64,000 nucleotides of DNA from Micromonospora sp. DSM 45708 (GTDB lineage: Bacteria; Actinomycetota; Actinomycetes; Mycobacteriales; Micromonosporaceae): positions 5,828,001-5,892,000 of the forward strand of contig NZ_CP154796.1 in assembly GCF_039566955.1 (NCBI RefSeq), given 5' to 3'. The position numbers were made by a program, and so were the translations under genes. The first letter of the stretch is position 1, and each line of letters begins with the position of its first letter. The notes beneath the pieces are model-generated. The model was not told where the DNA came from and did no database searches. It saw only the letters and a list, made by a program, of their open reading frames with translations. Below, in pieces: positions 1-8,557 of the stretch.

Positions 1-441
1 GTTGCAGTGCGTCTGCACCGCCACCTGGGGCCCCACGGTGTCGACCAACCAACGGGCGCCGCGCTCGCTGAGCTCCCGACAGCAGCGCACATCCTCCGCC
101 AACACGGCCAAGGCCTCGTCGAGGGCCGCCTCGACGCCCTCGGCATCGAGGCGGGCACGGACCCGGTCCACCCCCCAGGCGAGATTGACCGCGGTGGGAC
201 GGGCCGCCCGGATCGCGTCGACCGCGCGAGCCCGCTCGACCGGATCCGCGTGCCGGCGGGCAGCGAGCGCCACGCCGAGCGCCCCGGCGACACCGATCGC
301 GGGCGCGCCCCGGATCGCCAGGGACCGGATCGCCACGACCAGATCCTCCACCGTGTCGATCTCCAGGAACTCGACCTCGTGCGGCAACCGGGTCTGATCG
401 ATCGCGACGATCCGGTCGTTTCGCCAGTCGATGGTTCGCAT
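1..441 (-). CDS. mtnA: S-methyl-5-thioribose-1-phosphate isomerase, N-terminal part (cut by window edge)
   Basis: Reading leftward from an ATG at 441, the product begins MRTIDWRNDRIVAIDQTRLP and contains RGAPAIGVAGALGVAL, the conserved N-terminal signature of the MtnA/eIF2B-alpha-like family. MtnA isomerises methylthioribose-1-phosphate to methylthioribulose-1-phosphate in cytoplasmic methionine salvage. About 147 residues are visible; the catalytic Cys and Asp lie in the missing C-terminal half. A GAGGGG ribosome site sits 4 nt before the ATG. Its typical codon use suggests core chromosome. The family could in principle be a related sugar-phosphate isomerase, but the N-terminus matches MtnA best. 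Confidence 0.88.
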   Translation of the reverse strand, partial: MRTIDWRNDRIVAIDQTRLPHEVEFLEIDTVEDLVVAIRSLAIRGAPAIGVAGALGVALAARRHADPVERARAVDAIRAARPTAVNLAWGVDRVRARLDAEGVEAALDEALAVLAEDVRCCRELSERGARWLVDTVGPQVAVQTHCN

Positions 442-1237
442 CCGCACCCCTCACCGCCCGAGCTTTCGATCATAACGTCGAACGCAGCAGGAGAGTCCAC
501 CATTGATCGAGAGCTGTCAACCTCAGCACTCTCGGACCGGCCGGGACGATTATCAGGGCGATTCAAGCCCGAATCGGGAACATGCTGCATTTCGGATTTT
601 CGAAGCTTCACGCTGGTGACCGCGGCAGGAATCGAACCCGCGACACCCGGCCCTCGACCATCGCAACCTCGGACTTGCCATCGACTGTCAGAAATTGGCA
701 TTGAACCGGGAGACCCGTACGCGTCACAGCCGACCAACCGTCGACAGGGGGTTTTCGGGGGTGAATGGGGCAACCATAGGCCACATCCCTAACGAATGCC
801 GAACACCCAAATCATTCCGGACGGCCGGCACAGATCAGCGCCAACCCGGCGAAGCCCGAGTTCTGGGCGATCCGGCCCACCGAGCACTCGGATGGACGAG
901 CTGTCAGCCCAGCTCAACAGCGATGTCACGGTCAGCCCGCCGCCGCGCAGCGGGCACCCCGCAGACCGCCCGCCCACGGACGTCATCCGAACCACCGGGC
1001 CGGCCCGCGTCAACCCCGAACGTTTTGCCACCGCTTGGACGTCAATAGCCAGTTCGGAATGGCTTCCGCCGAGTTCGATCTCGGCAAATGATCTCGATGC
1101 TTTGTCGACGATCGCCTATCCCTTGACTCAACTTTAGGCGATGATAATATCGCCGAAGATATATGCGCCGGGCGGGATGGCGCGACACGTCCCGTCGAAT
1201 GTCGTCTTATCGGACTGCGACCAACCTGGACGGGAAC
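442..1237. other. gene-poor stretch with a tRNA-like remnant
   Basis: No ORF in this 0.8 kb has convincing codon bias, ribosome site or recognisable protein. It contains a tRNA-3'-end-like segment at 614-645, described separately, and a 6-bp AT-centred hairpin at 1137-1154 (GGCGAT/ATCGCC). The latter half could hold the promoter of the secreted-protein locus, but I see no clear -35/-10 pair. Confidence 0.5.
614..645 (-). other. tRNA 3'-end-like remnant (T arm + acceptor + CCA)
   Basis: On the minus strand the segment reads as a 5-bp T stem (GCGGG/CCTGC with one G-U), a TTCGATT loop, and CGCGGTC ending in ACCA. The matching 5' acceptor strand (GACCGCG) and D/anticodon arms are absent in the adjacent 150 bp. 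It is therefore not a functional tRNA; it may be a scar of integration or of tRNA decay. Confidence 0.35.
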
Positions 1238-1536
1238 ATGCACCCCACATTCGCCGCCGCCGGGATGGTCGGCGTCGGACAGGCCAGCTTCGACGCCGCA
1301 ACCTGATCATCGTGCCCGACGGCGTCCACCTGCCCGGGCAGACCACCTTCGACGTGCACGATCGCGGGATCGACTTCCTCCGCGGCTCCGATTCGACATA
1401 CCCCCGGTGCGGCCCGACGGGCACCGGGGTCCTGCACGCGCGCAACAGGGTGATCTCCCGTACCACCGCTGCCATCGCCGGCATTCCGGCCGGTCATGTG
1501 CATGCCATGACCACACTCACCGCCAACATGTCCTGA
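1238..1536 (+). pseudogene. small ORF upstream of the secreted protein, apparently frameshifted
   Basis: An ATG at 1238 opens a 22-codon frame ending at the TGA at 1304-1306. From about 1307 a different frame continues with strongly G/C-biased third positions to a TGA at 1534-1536, only 12 nt before the ATG at 1549. Both halves look coding (first half starts MHPTFAAAGMVG; second contains PGQTTFDVHDRGIDF and GHVHAM), so one ~100-residue protein with a single-base shift is the simplest reading. The second half has several His residues. No family recognised. It could instead be two short peptides or a sequencing error. Confidence 0.4.
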
Positions 1537-1548
1537 CAGGAGCAAGCC

Positions 1549-3309
1549 ATGTGGAGACAACGCGTGCCGAGACGGCGCGTCCCTCGGGCAGCCGGCATCA
1601 CGGCGGCCTTGGTCCTGGTCGTCGTGGCCAGCACGGGCCTGGTCGCGGCGCCCGGCAGCACGGCCTACGCCGTCACGCAGGAGTCCTCGAGCGTGCGGGG
1701 TTCGGACAACCGGACGTACACCGCCACCAACCACCTCACGGCGGCGGCGCTGCGCGGCGGTCCCCGTGAGTGGCTGCTGGCCTGGGCCGGCGCGGCGGAC
1801 GCGTCGAATCCGGCGGCCAAGGACTTCATCGCCGTCATCGACGCGACGCGGGGCTCGCGGACGTACGGGCAGGTGGTCAACACGGTGACGTTGAGCCCGC
1901 AACGTCAGAACGAGCCGCACCACATGCAGTACATCTGGCACAAGGGCCAACGGATCTTCGCCGCGAGCATTCTGAGCGACACCGCTTTCGTGTTCGACGC
2001 GCGAAGCCTGCCGGTGCTTCGCCTCACCGGCGTCAACCTCGCCGTCGACACGCCGTGCGGCTCCGCGCCGGACGCGTTCTGGTCCCTGCGCGACGGCACC
2101 GCCTACGCCACCTACCTCGGCGGTCCCGATGTCGCCGGGCCCTGCCGCTACACCAACGGTCAGGTCCGCGTCGGCAACGGCGCCAACGGCTCGCCCGGCG
2201 AAGTGGTCCGGATGTCGGCCGACGGGCGCACGCTTGCCGAGATCCCGATGGCGCTGCCGAACGGCGAGGACCCGGCGATCTGCCACAACAGGCCGAGCAT
2301 CACCCCGGCGACGTGCGCCAACCCGCACGGGCTCCAGGTCCGCGAGGACCTCAACGTACTGGTCGCGAGCGACTTCGCCGAGCTCAGAAGCTTCCTCGAA
2401 CCCTCCGATGTGGAAACCGACGCACTCCTGTTGCGCACCAGCATCCGCGTCTTGGACATCACCAACCGGAACAATCCGACGTTGCGCTCCGTGTCGTACC
2501 TGCCGGACGGACCGCGCGTGGACGAGTCGACCGCCGTCAACGAGAACCGCATGGTGATGGAGAACGCGGTCACCAACCAGCGGCGGCACCGGGGTGCCTT
2601 CGCCTCCACGATGGCGGGCGGCGCCATCTTCTACACCCCCGACATCACCAGTCGCTCGCCGAAGTGGCAGGAGGTCTTCGACGACACGGCGGCGTACCGC
2701 AGGTTCGACTCGAGCGGCGTGCTCACCGGGTCCAATGCCGGCGGTAGCTGGTTGCAGGTCACGCCCGACGACCGGTTCCTGATCCACACGGTCATGGGCA
2801 CCGACCCGCGGTTGCCACGCGACGTCACCAGCGGCATGGTCTTCGTGCTCGACATCCAGAAACTCCTCGCGGCCGGCGCCAACCCCTCGTGCAAGATCGA
2901 CACGATCGAGGAGGTCACCGCCGGCGGGGCGGAGTCCGACTGCCCCGCCCTGACCAGCGTCGTCCCGATCGCCGACAAGGTGACGCCGAACATCGGCGTC
3001 GGTCCCCACTGGGGCAGCCAGGACATGTTCACCCGCGACCGGAACGGCTTCTACCGGGAGGCCGACCACATCGAGCGGATCGCCACCTCGAACTACTTCG
3101 TCGCCAAGACCGGCCTCGACGGTGACCACCGCATCTGCATGTTCAACTTCGACCACGCCGGCGTCCTGTCCCCCGACACCGCGTTCCGGGACGAGCAGAC
3201 GCACCAGCCGTGCGTGAGCTTCAACCGCCAGGACTGGCCGCACGGCAGCGTCGGCGTGGCCCGCCCGCACGGCGTGCTCTTCGTGGTCAGCGACAGGGTC
3301 CTGCGCTGA
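1549..3309 (+). CDS. secreted beta-propeller-like protein, resembling selenium-binding/methanethiol oxidase type proteins
   Basis: 586 residues. An Arg-rich N-terminus, a hydrophobic segment at about 15-34 and AAPGSTAYAV give a Sec signal peptide, or a twin-arginine-like one since paired Arg precede it. The mature part has repeated short strand motifs and conserved-looking His positions: HH at 124-125 (NEPHHMQY), NPHGLQV, GPHWGSQDM and, near the end, WPHGSVGVARPHG. Paired His residues in a propeller recall the copper sites proposed for SBP56/methanethiol oxidase. That assignment is a resemblance seen by eye, not a search result. AGGAGC precedes the ATG. It converges with the membrane-protein gene on the other strand, with a strong terminator hairpin between them. 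Probably exported and possibly metal-dependent. Confidence 0.6.
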   Translation: MWRQRVPRRRVPRAAGITAALVLVVVASTGLVAAPGSTAYAVTQESSSVRGSDNRTYTATNHLTAAALRGGPREWLLAWAGAADASNPAAKDFIAVIDATRGSRTYGQVVNTVTLSPQRQNEPHHMQYIWHKGQRIFAASILSDTAFVFDARSLPVLRLTGVNLAVDTPCGSAPDAFWSLRDGTAYATYLGGPDVAGPCRYTNGQVRVGNGANGSPGEVVRMSADGRTLAEIPMALPNGEDPAICHNRPSITPATCANPHGLQVREDLNVLVASDFAELRSFLEPSDVETDALLLRTSIRVLDITNRNNPTLRSVSYLPDGPRVDESTAVNENRMVMENAVTNQRRHRGAFASTMAGGAIFYTPDITSRSPKWQEVFDDTAAYRRFDSSGVLTGSNAGGSWLQVTPDDRFLIHTVMGTDPRLPRDVTSGMVFVLDIQKLLAAGANPSCKIDTIEEVTAGGAESDCPALTSVVPIADKVTPNIGVGPHWGSQDMFTRDRNGFYREADHIERIATSNYFVAKTGLDGDHRICMFNFDHAGVLSPDTAFRDEQTHQPCVSFNRQDWPHGSVGVARPHGVLFVVSDRVLR

Positions 3310-3340
3310 ACCGGCAGTAACACCGAACAGCTGGGCACCC

Positions 3341-3372
3341 GGACGAGGCGCAGCGACCGCTGCGCCTCGTCC
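3341..3372. terminator. bidirectional terminator hairpin
   Basis: A perfect 15-bp inverted repeat (GGACGAGGCGCAGCG and its complement) with a 2-nt loop lies between the convergent genes ending at 3309 (+) and 3427 (-). There is no T-run, as is usual for actinobacterial terminators. Confidence 0.8.
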
Positions 3373-3388
3373 GCCGTCCGCGGTGCCG

Positions 3389-3453
3389 GTCAGGGCAACT
3401 GGCCGCTCACCACCGTCCGGGTGCCGTCAGGGCAACTGGCCGCTCACCGCCGT
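3389..3453. repeat. tandem near-identical 28-bp repeat at a gene end
   Basis: The units at 3389-3416 and 3426-3453 differ at one position and recur with a 37-bp period. The right unit includes the last codons and stop of the minus-strand membrane protein (ending VSGQLP). The left unit is a duplicate of that end lying beyond the stop. It probably arose by local duplication. Confidence 0.75.
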
Positions 3454-5139
3454 GACGGTGCCCTGGGGCACCCAGGCGGTGCTCTCGTGGTCGTGGCCGC
3501 CGGCGCCCGGAACGAACAGTTGGCCCGCCGCGTAGAGGCGCAGCGGCCCGGCGGACACGGCGCGCTGGCGCATCCACGTCGTGTACCCGACTCCGGTCGG
3601 CGGTTCGAGCGGGAACAGCTCGGAAAGCCCGGCCAGGTACGCCGTCGGCGCGTCGTCGCGCACGTCGAAACGCAGCGGCAGCAGCGGACCGCTCGGGATG
3701 GCCAGCAGCGGACCGGTCAGCAGCCACGGCGCCAGGTAGCTGCCCTGCGCGGGGAGACGGTCGGCCGCCACCTCACGGAGGGTCGTCTCGGCCGCCGCCC
3801 ATCCGGACACCACCAGCAGCGGGTGGTCGCCGGGGTCGGTGACCCGGAGTTTCTCGGCGGCGCCGGCGGCCTCGACGAGCCGCCGGGCCGCGACGCCGCG
3901 GGGCGAGTCGTCGGACCTGACGGAGATCGTGGTGACGCCACGCCCCGCGATGAAGGACACCATCGCCCGCAGCGCGTCGGCGTCCTCGGCGGTCAACTCC
4001 TGGGCCGGACAGGCCGCCAAGGGTCGCCTGGCGCCGGCGAGCACGGCCCCCAGGCTCGCGCTGGCGCACTCGGGGCCGTCCGGAGTGGTCACGTCCGGGC
4101 CGGGGCCGGCCTGACCCGCGTCGACGGCGAGCGAGGCGGTGGTGCCACCGTGGGTGAACCAGAGCCGGCTGCGGCCCGCCGGCAGCCGGACGAGCCCCCA
4201 CGAGCCGGTGGTGCCGGGCCGGGCGCCCGTCGCGGCCAGCCGGCCCGGATCGAGGCCGACCCGCACGTCGTCGGCGCCGATGTGGACGAGGTTCCAGCCC
4301 GGGCGCTGCGGGACGACGAGCACGGGCAGCCGCTGGCCGGCGGCGTCGACCTGCCGCACCATCGGGACCCCGGCGTCGGGCGGCAGCGGGACGCCGACCA
4401 GCACGACCCCCGCCACCAGCGCGGTCGCCGCCGTCACCGCCTGGAACCGGCGCGACGCGGGCCCGGCCGTCACCGCCACGGCAGCGAGCCCGAAGTACGC
4501 GATGCTGAGCCATTCGAACGTGAACCACAGCACCGTGGCGTCCAGCCGCACCTCGCCGCGCACGCAGTACGCCGTGGCGACGCCGGCGGTGACCATCGCT
4601 GCCCCGGTGGCCACCGGGCCCAACGCGACCGGACCGACGCCGCGGCGACCAACGAGCATCGCGGCGATCGCGCCCACACAGCACATCGCGGCCAGGAGCC
4701 CGGCGGCGGTGAGTGCCCGGGCCGGGGACCCGTCCGGCACGACCTGGAGGACGCGGCCCGCACCGATGACCGCGCCGAGCGCGAGCGCCGTCCGGGGGCG
4801 GGTCACCAGCCATGGCAGCGCCAACGTCCCGAGCGCGAGAAGGATCGAGGACACCACCTCGGTGCCGCACGCCTGGATCGCGCCGATGTCCGCGGCGGCG
4901 GCGATGACCGCGGCGACGGCTGTCCGCGACCGCCCCGCCCGGCCGCCGCCCCAGGCTGTCGCCACGGCGGCGGCGGTGGCCAGCAGGCTCAGACAGTGGA
5001 TGATGACCGCGATGTCGCCGAACGGGGCCACGCCGGTCGGGGCATCGTGATCGTGCGCCCAGGCCGGGGTGGTGCCGACACAGATCGGCACGGCGGCCAG
5101 GACGGCCACCGTCCCGGCACGGTGCAGACGGGTCCTCAT
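3427..5139 (-). CDS. polytopic membrane protein with His-rich mature N-terminus and large extracytoplasmic C-terminal domain
   Basis: 570 residues. A signal peptide ends near residue 28 (PAWA) and is followed at once by HDHD. About seven or eight hydrophobic segments follow to around residue 250, then a roughly 320-residue soluble region with few hydrophobic stretches, ending near GGHDHES. The layout (AHDHD after cleavage, membrane bundle, C-terminal domain) resembles copper-handling CopC/CopD-type architecture, but I do not recognise the family. It converges with the His-rich secreted protein at 1549-3309, so a joint extracytoplasmic metal or redox role is plausible (inference). The start at 5139 overlaps, in ATGA fashion, the stop of a possible 15-codon GTG-started leader (5136-5183) preceded by GGAG. 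The ribosome site directly before 5139 is otherwise weak. Confidence 0.7.
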   Translation of the reverse strand: MRTRLHRAGTVAVLAAVPICVGTTPAWAHDHDAPTGVAPFGDIAVIIHCLSLLATAAAVATAWGGGRAGRSRTAVAAVIAAAADIGAIQACGTEVVSSILLALGTLALPWLVTRPRTALALGAVIGAGRVLQVVPDGSPARALTAAGLLAAMCCVGAIAAMLVGRRGVGPVALGPVATGAAMVTAGVATAYCVRGEVRLDATVLWFTFEWLSIAYFGLAAVAVTAGPASRRFQAVTAATALVAGVVLVGVPLPPDAGVPMVRQVDAAGQRLPVLVVPQRPGWNLVHIGADDVRVGLDPGRLAATGARPGTTGSWGLVRLPAGRSRLWFTHGGTTASLAVDAGQAGPGPDVTTPDGPECASASLGAVLAGARRPLAACPAQELTAEDADALRAMVSFIAGRGVTTISVRSDDSPRGVAARRLVEAAGAAEKLRVTDPGDHPLLVVSGWAAAETTLREVAADRLPAQGSYLAPWLLTGPLLAIPSGPLLPLRFDVRDDAPTAYLAGLSELFPLEPPTGVGYTTWMRQRAVSAGPLRLYAAGQLFVPGAGGHDHESTAWVPQGTVTAVSGQLP

Positions 5140-5371
5140 CGGACGGAGCGATTGCTGACGACGCGGCGCAGGATGATCGACACCGGCGACTCCAGTCCCA
5201 GGTGATGATGACGATCAATTACCTACCGCACCATAGACAATGCGGGCGCCGAATTCTATATCGTCGTCCCACGATGCCAGTGGGGTGGCGGGCGTCAGGT
5301 GGTGAGCCCCCGACAGGTCCAGGTGGTGGCGCCGGCCCGTCACCGTCGGCCATGATCATCGGCGGCGCCTC

Positions 5372-5419
5372 GGGGAACGATTCCCCAGGCCCTGATCAGC
5401 TTCTTGCTGGTCAGGGCCT
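5372..5419 (-). terminator. two adjacent hairpins downstream of tRNA-Arg
   Basis: Immediately 3' of the minus-strand tRNA lies a 14-bp stem with one G-U pair (5387-5400 with 5406-5419, loop TTCTT). Directly beyond it is a 6-bp GGGGAA/TTCCCC stem (5372-5386). The position after the tRNA 3' end fits transcription termination. Confidence 0.65.
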
Positions 5420-5427
5420 TGATCCGG

Positions 5428-5500
5428 TGCCCCCGGCAGGATTCGAACCTGCGACACACGGTTTAGGAAACCGATGCTCTATCCCCTGAGCTACGAGGGC
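5428..5500 (-). tRNA. tRNA-Arg (anticodon CCT)
   Basis: The minus strand folds into a full cloverleaf: acceptor GCCCTCG/CGGGGGC with one T-G pair, D arm AGCTCAGGGGATAGAGC, anticodon loop TTCCTAA giving CCT, T loop TTCGAAT, discriminator A. The terminal CCA is not fully encoded. It is intact and followed by terminator hairpins. Confidence 0.95.
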
Positions 5501-5805
5501 GCGAGTGGTCAGTGTAACGACCTGCGGGTCTACCCGCGTTGGCAGGGAGTGACCCGCGTTGACCTGCGTTGACCCGCCGATCCGTCGCAGCCGACGACCA
5601 CACGCTGACCACACCAGGCGGGGCAGCGACCATGATCCTTGACCCCGGTTAACCTAGAGTGGCGCGGATTGACCCGGGGTGACCTCCGCTGGAGACCACA
5701 CGGCGACCACATCACCAAGATCAATCATGGAAAATCGCGCCACGTGCCGGGACAAGGACAAGGGCAAGACCCCGGCGTTTCCGCTGGTTACGGCCTTGAT
5801 CCTGA
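5501..5805. repeat. non-coding stretch with short GTTGACC-type repeats between tRNA-Arg and the tRNA remnant
   Basis: No gene seen. Near-repeats of the form gtTGACCcGcGTTGACC cluster at about 5550-5580 and a weaker set at about 5640-5690 (ggTTAACC, aTTGACCcggggTGACC). GTGTGGTC-type words occur on the minus strand. Such repeats beside a tRNA attachment scar could be integrase or excisionase binding sites, but this is inference. Confidence 0.4.
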
Positions 5806-5849
5806 GGTGCGCCCGGAGGGACTCGAACCCCTAACCTTCTGATCCGTAG
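5806..5849 (-). other. attachment-site scar: 3' half of tRNA-Arg(ACG)
   Basis: On the minus strand, CTACGGATCAGAAGGTTAGG leads into a T arm with TTCGAGT loop and a CGGGCGC-ACC acceptor end. This matches the canonical tRNA-Arg(ACG) from the anticodon loop to the 3' end. The 5' half is absent: the preceding bases do not form D or anticodon-5' arms. Tyrosine recombinases typically cross over in the anticodon loop of such tRNAs and leave a 3'-half duplicate, so this is probably one end of an integrated element extending to higher coordinates. I did not find an intact tRNA-Arg(ACG) elsewhere in the window. Confidence 0.75.
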
Positions 5850-5883
5850 GGTTGGGCCGTCGGCCAATCACGTCCGAAGCAGC

Positions 5884-7259
5884 CCTAATACTGCAACGGC
5901 AGTTGGTCAGGGGTAGCCGCGTTGTCGGTAGTGGCAGGTTCGGGCTTGGTGTTGGCGTCGCCTGCGCCATCGTGACCAGGCCCAGACCTGCTCTGGTGGG
6001 TGGATTGATCGCACTACGAGTGCGGTGAGTAGTCTTCGGATCTCCGGTACGGTGTAGCCGATCATCATGCCGTCGTCGGTGCTGGATCCCCTTTTGCGGT
6101 AAGGGACCGGGCGACGGAGAGCCAGGCGTGGGCGGCCATCGCGAGGGTGATGTGGGCGTACCAGGCTCGCCAGTCGCGGACCTGGTACTCGTCGAGGCCG
6201 GCTTCGTTCTTGGCCTGTTGGAAGCACTCCTCGATCGCCCACCGGGCTCCAGCGATGCGGGCGAGGTCGAGCAGGCGGGTGCGGCGGGGTCCGTAACAGA
6301 CGTAGTAGGCGATCTGGCCGGTGGTGATGCTGCGTCGGGCCAGGAGCCAGTGCCCCCGGCCGGGTTGCCATCCGATGCGCACCGGCACCCGCGCCCACCA
6401 GTACTCACGGGGGCCGTGGGCGCCGGCGCCGGCGGACAACCGGCACCACGCCTGGGCGGGGAGGGCTGCGATCAGGTCGTCCGCGCGGGCCCGACGCATC
6501 GTGGTGGTGATCATGTCGTCGTTGCGTCGGGTCGCGACCACATAACCCACATCCCGGTGTTCCAACCACAGCCGCAGTGACTTCGACTGGCCGTAGGCCT
6601 CGTCCATCGTCACCCACCCCACCGGCACATCGGCGTCCAACGCACGGGCCAGCATCTGTCGGGCCATCTGCACCTTCGTGGCGAACTCCACCTCGTCCGG
6701 GATCCCCGCCGTTCGACACCGGTCCCGGTCATCGGTCCACGACGCCGGAAGGTAGAGCTGCCGGTCGATCAACGCGTGACCCTTGCTGGAGCGGTAGGCC
6801 AGGAACACCCCAACCTGGCAATTCTCCGTCCGGCCAGCGGTGCCGGAGTACTGCCGTTGCACCCCGGCCGACCGCGTGCCCTTCTTCAGAAACCCGGTGT
6901 CGTCAACGATCAGCACACCGGCCGGGTCTCCGAGGTGCTCGACCACGTAGTCCCGCACATCGTCACGGACCGCGTCGACGTCCCAGTCCGCCCACCGCAA
7001 CAACCGCTGCATACCGTCCGGCGACACGTCCCCGGCCTGCTCGGCGAGGGTCCAGCCGTTCTTGCGGCCCAGGCCGGAGACCAGCCCGCACAGGTACTGT
7101 CGCGCACGCCGCCGCGGCTCCGAGCGACGAAACCGAGGCCCGATACGCCCGTGTAACTCGTCCAACTCGCTGCGCCAACGATCGACATCACCATCCGTCA
7201 CAGGCAGACCAACGAACACGAGTCGAACTCGATTCGCCTACTGCCGTTGCAGTATTAGG
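5884..7259 (-). mobile_element. IS701-family insertion sequence (first type)
   Basis: It is bounded by 20-bp perfect terminal inverted repeats (CCTAATACTGCAACGGCAGT at 5884-5903 and its complement at 7240-7259) and encloses one transposase. Length 1376 bp. No clear direct duplication of the 4 bp outside the repeats is visible. Its right end supplies the last codons and stop of the recombinase gene at 7238-8503, so it inserted at that gene's 3' end. Confidence 0.85.
6065..7219 (-). CDS. IS701-family transposase
   Basis: 384 residues. Family landmarks: GLVSGLGRKNGWTLAEQ, SPDGMQRLLRWADWD, the first catalytic Asp in VLIVDDTGFLKKG, GVQRQYSGTAGRTENCQ, a second acidic patch in VTMDEAYG, and IEECFQQAKNEAGLDEYQVR near the C-terminus with the third acidic residue. 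It is complete and lies within intact inverted repeats, so it is probably functional. It is related to, but clearly different from, the two 457-residue IS701 transposases further right. Confidence 0.9.
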   Translation of the reverse strand: MFVGLPVTDGDVDRWRSELDELHGRIGPRFRRSEPRRRARQYLCGLVSGLGRKNGWTLAEQAGDVSPDGMQRLLRWADWDVDAVRDDVRDYVVEHLGDPAGVLIVDDTGFLKKGTRSAGVQRQYSGTAGRTENCQVGVFLAYRSSKGHALIDRQLYLPASWTDDRDRCRTAGIPDEVEFATKVQMARQMLARALDADVPVGWVTMDEAYGQSKSLRLWLEHRDVGYVVATRRNDDMITTTMRRARADDLIAALPAQAWCRLSAGAGAHGPREYWWARVPVRIGWQPGRGHWLLARRSITTGQIAYYVCYGPRRTRLLDLARIAGARWAIEECFQQAKNEAGLDEYQVRDWRAWYAHITLAMAAHAWLSVARSLTAKGDPAPTTA

Positions 7260-8503
7260 TCAGGGTGTTCTACGGTGGCGGCGTAGCGGTTGCCGGCGGC
7301 GGTGCTCAGGCCGAACAGGTCGGCCAGCCGGCGAACGTCTCCATTAGTGGCCTGGGCTTCGTCGAGGATGCGGTCTTGGCGGATGTCGGTGGCGGACAAC
7401 CGGGGTCCGGTGGCCTTCCAGATCCAGGTTCGGCTGACGGGAGCGTCGGTGTTGGCGGTCCGGGTGGTCACGAATAGGTAGGCGTTGTTGGTGCGTGGCC
7501 ACCGGCTGCGGCGGTGGTCGAGCCAGGCGGCCAGCGCCTGCTGGACGGGCTCGGCCAGGGGCATCGCCCGATCGTCGACGTGCAGCACTCGGTCGCGGAC
7601 GTCGGTGAGCCGCAGCATCTGCAACTGGCTGGTGCGCAGTCCGTGGAAGGCGATGAGCGCGGCGACTGCGGCGTGCGCGGGGTTGTTCGAGGCGAGGGCC
7701 TGCCGTAGCGCGGGGAGGTCGACCGGGAGCGGCTGCCGGGTTTCGTGTCGGCCGGTGGCGATCCGGGCGGTCGGGTCGGTGAAGACCATTTTCCGGGCCT
7801 TGAGCAGCCGGAAGATCGACTTGAGTCCTTGGCCGACCTGCGACCGCGGGTTGCCCGATGGCGGCAGCGCGCGGACCACGTCGTCGCGGGTGATCTCGCG
7901 CAGGCTGTGGTGCCCCGCCGTCGCCCACTGCAGTAGCGTGGGCAGTGCCCAGCGTAGGTGCAGCTGGATGGTGGTCTCGCTGCGTGGCCGTCGCCGCGGC
8001 GGGGTGGGACTCCCGTGCTTCATGACCTCGAACCACAGGGTCAGTTCTGCCGCCATCGTGTCCGGGAGACGGCTGATCTGAGCGGTCGCCCATGCGTCGA
8101 AAGCGCGCACGCGGTCGTCGGCCAGCATGCCGGCGTCGTCGAGGACTCTCGTCACGGCTTCGACGGGCAGTCTGATCGTGCTGAGCAGTGTCACGTCGCT
8201 GGCCCGGACCGGATCTTCGCGGTGGTCCCTCAGCCCGATCACGATGCGCAGGCCGATGCATACCTCGCGCCGCAGCCGGTCGGTCCAGCCGAGTCGCGCC
8301 GCGATCGCCGCGGCATTCTCGTCGAGTTCAGCAGCCTGCCGAGGGTCGGCACGGCGTTGAAGGTCGCGGCCGGTCAGGATTCTCGGCATGGCCGGTAACA
8401 GGGTGAGTTGCTGCCAGGCGGGCCAGACGAGGTCGCCGTCGGGCAGCCCGGCCCGATGCTGTGGCGCGTCGCTCGGCGTGTGGGTAGCCCTGCGCCGGCG
8501 CAT
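7238..8503 (-). CDS. tyrosine-recombinase-like protein, C-terminus altered by an IS
   Basis: 421 residues. A box-I-like FHGLRTSQLQMLRLTDV carries the first catalytic Arg (around 285). Near the end IRQDRILDEAQ and RRLADLFGLSTAAGNRYAATV could supply the box-II region and a nucleophilic Tyr, although the usual HxxR is replaced by RQDR. The last residues (LILQRQ) and the stop come from the IS at 5884-7259, so only a few native C-terminal residues appear lost. Its 3' end faces the tRNA-Arg remnant, the usual orientation of an integrase to its attachment site. It may be the integrase of the left element or an inactive relative. Confidence 0.6.
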   Translation of the reverse strand: MRRRRATHTPSDAPQHRAGLPDGDLVWPAWQQLTLLPAMPRILTGRDLQRRADPRQAAELDENAAAIAARLGWTDRLRREVCIGLRIVIGLRDHREDPVRASDVTLLSTIRLPVEAVTRVLDDAGMLADDRVRAFDAWATAQISRLPDTMAAELTLWFEVMKHGSPTPPRRRPRSETTIQLHLRWALPTLLQWATAGHHSLREITRDDVVRALPPSGNPRSQVGQGLKSIFRLLKARKMVFTDPTARIATGRHETRQPLPVDLPALRQALASNNPAHAAVAALIAFHGLRTSQLQMLRLTDVRDRVLHVDDRAMPLAEPVQQALAAWLDHRRSRWPRTNNAYLFVTTRTANTDAPVSRTWIWKATGPRLSATDIRQDRILDEAQATNGDVRRLADLFGLSTAAGNRYAATVEHPDLILQRQ

Positions 8504-8557
8504 GCCGGCGGGTTGGGCGTCAGCTCGGGGGCGGACCTTCCGGTACCTTGGCGAGAG

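Noticed and set aside
1207..3270. 687-codon open frame antisense to the secreted protein
   Set aside because: Arises from GC-skewed codon positions of the real gene; no ribosome site, and the product is low-complexity Val/Arg/Gly-rich.
3421..5205. 594-codon frame antisense to the membrane protein
   Set aside because: Arg/Gly/Pro-rich shadow of a gene with signal peptide and membrane helices on the other strand.
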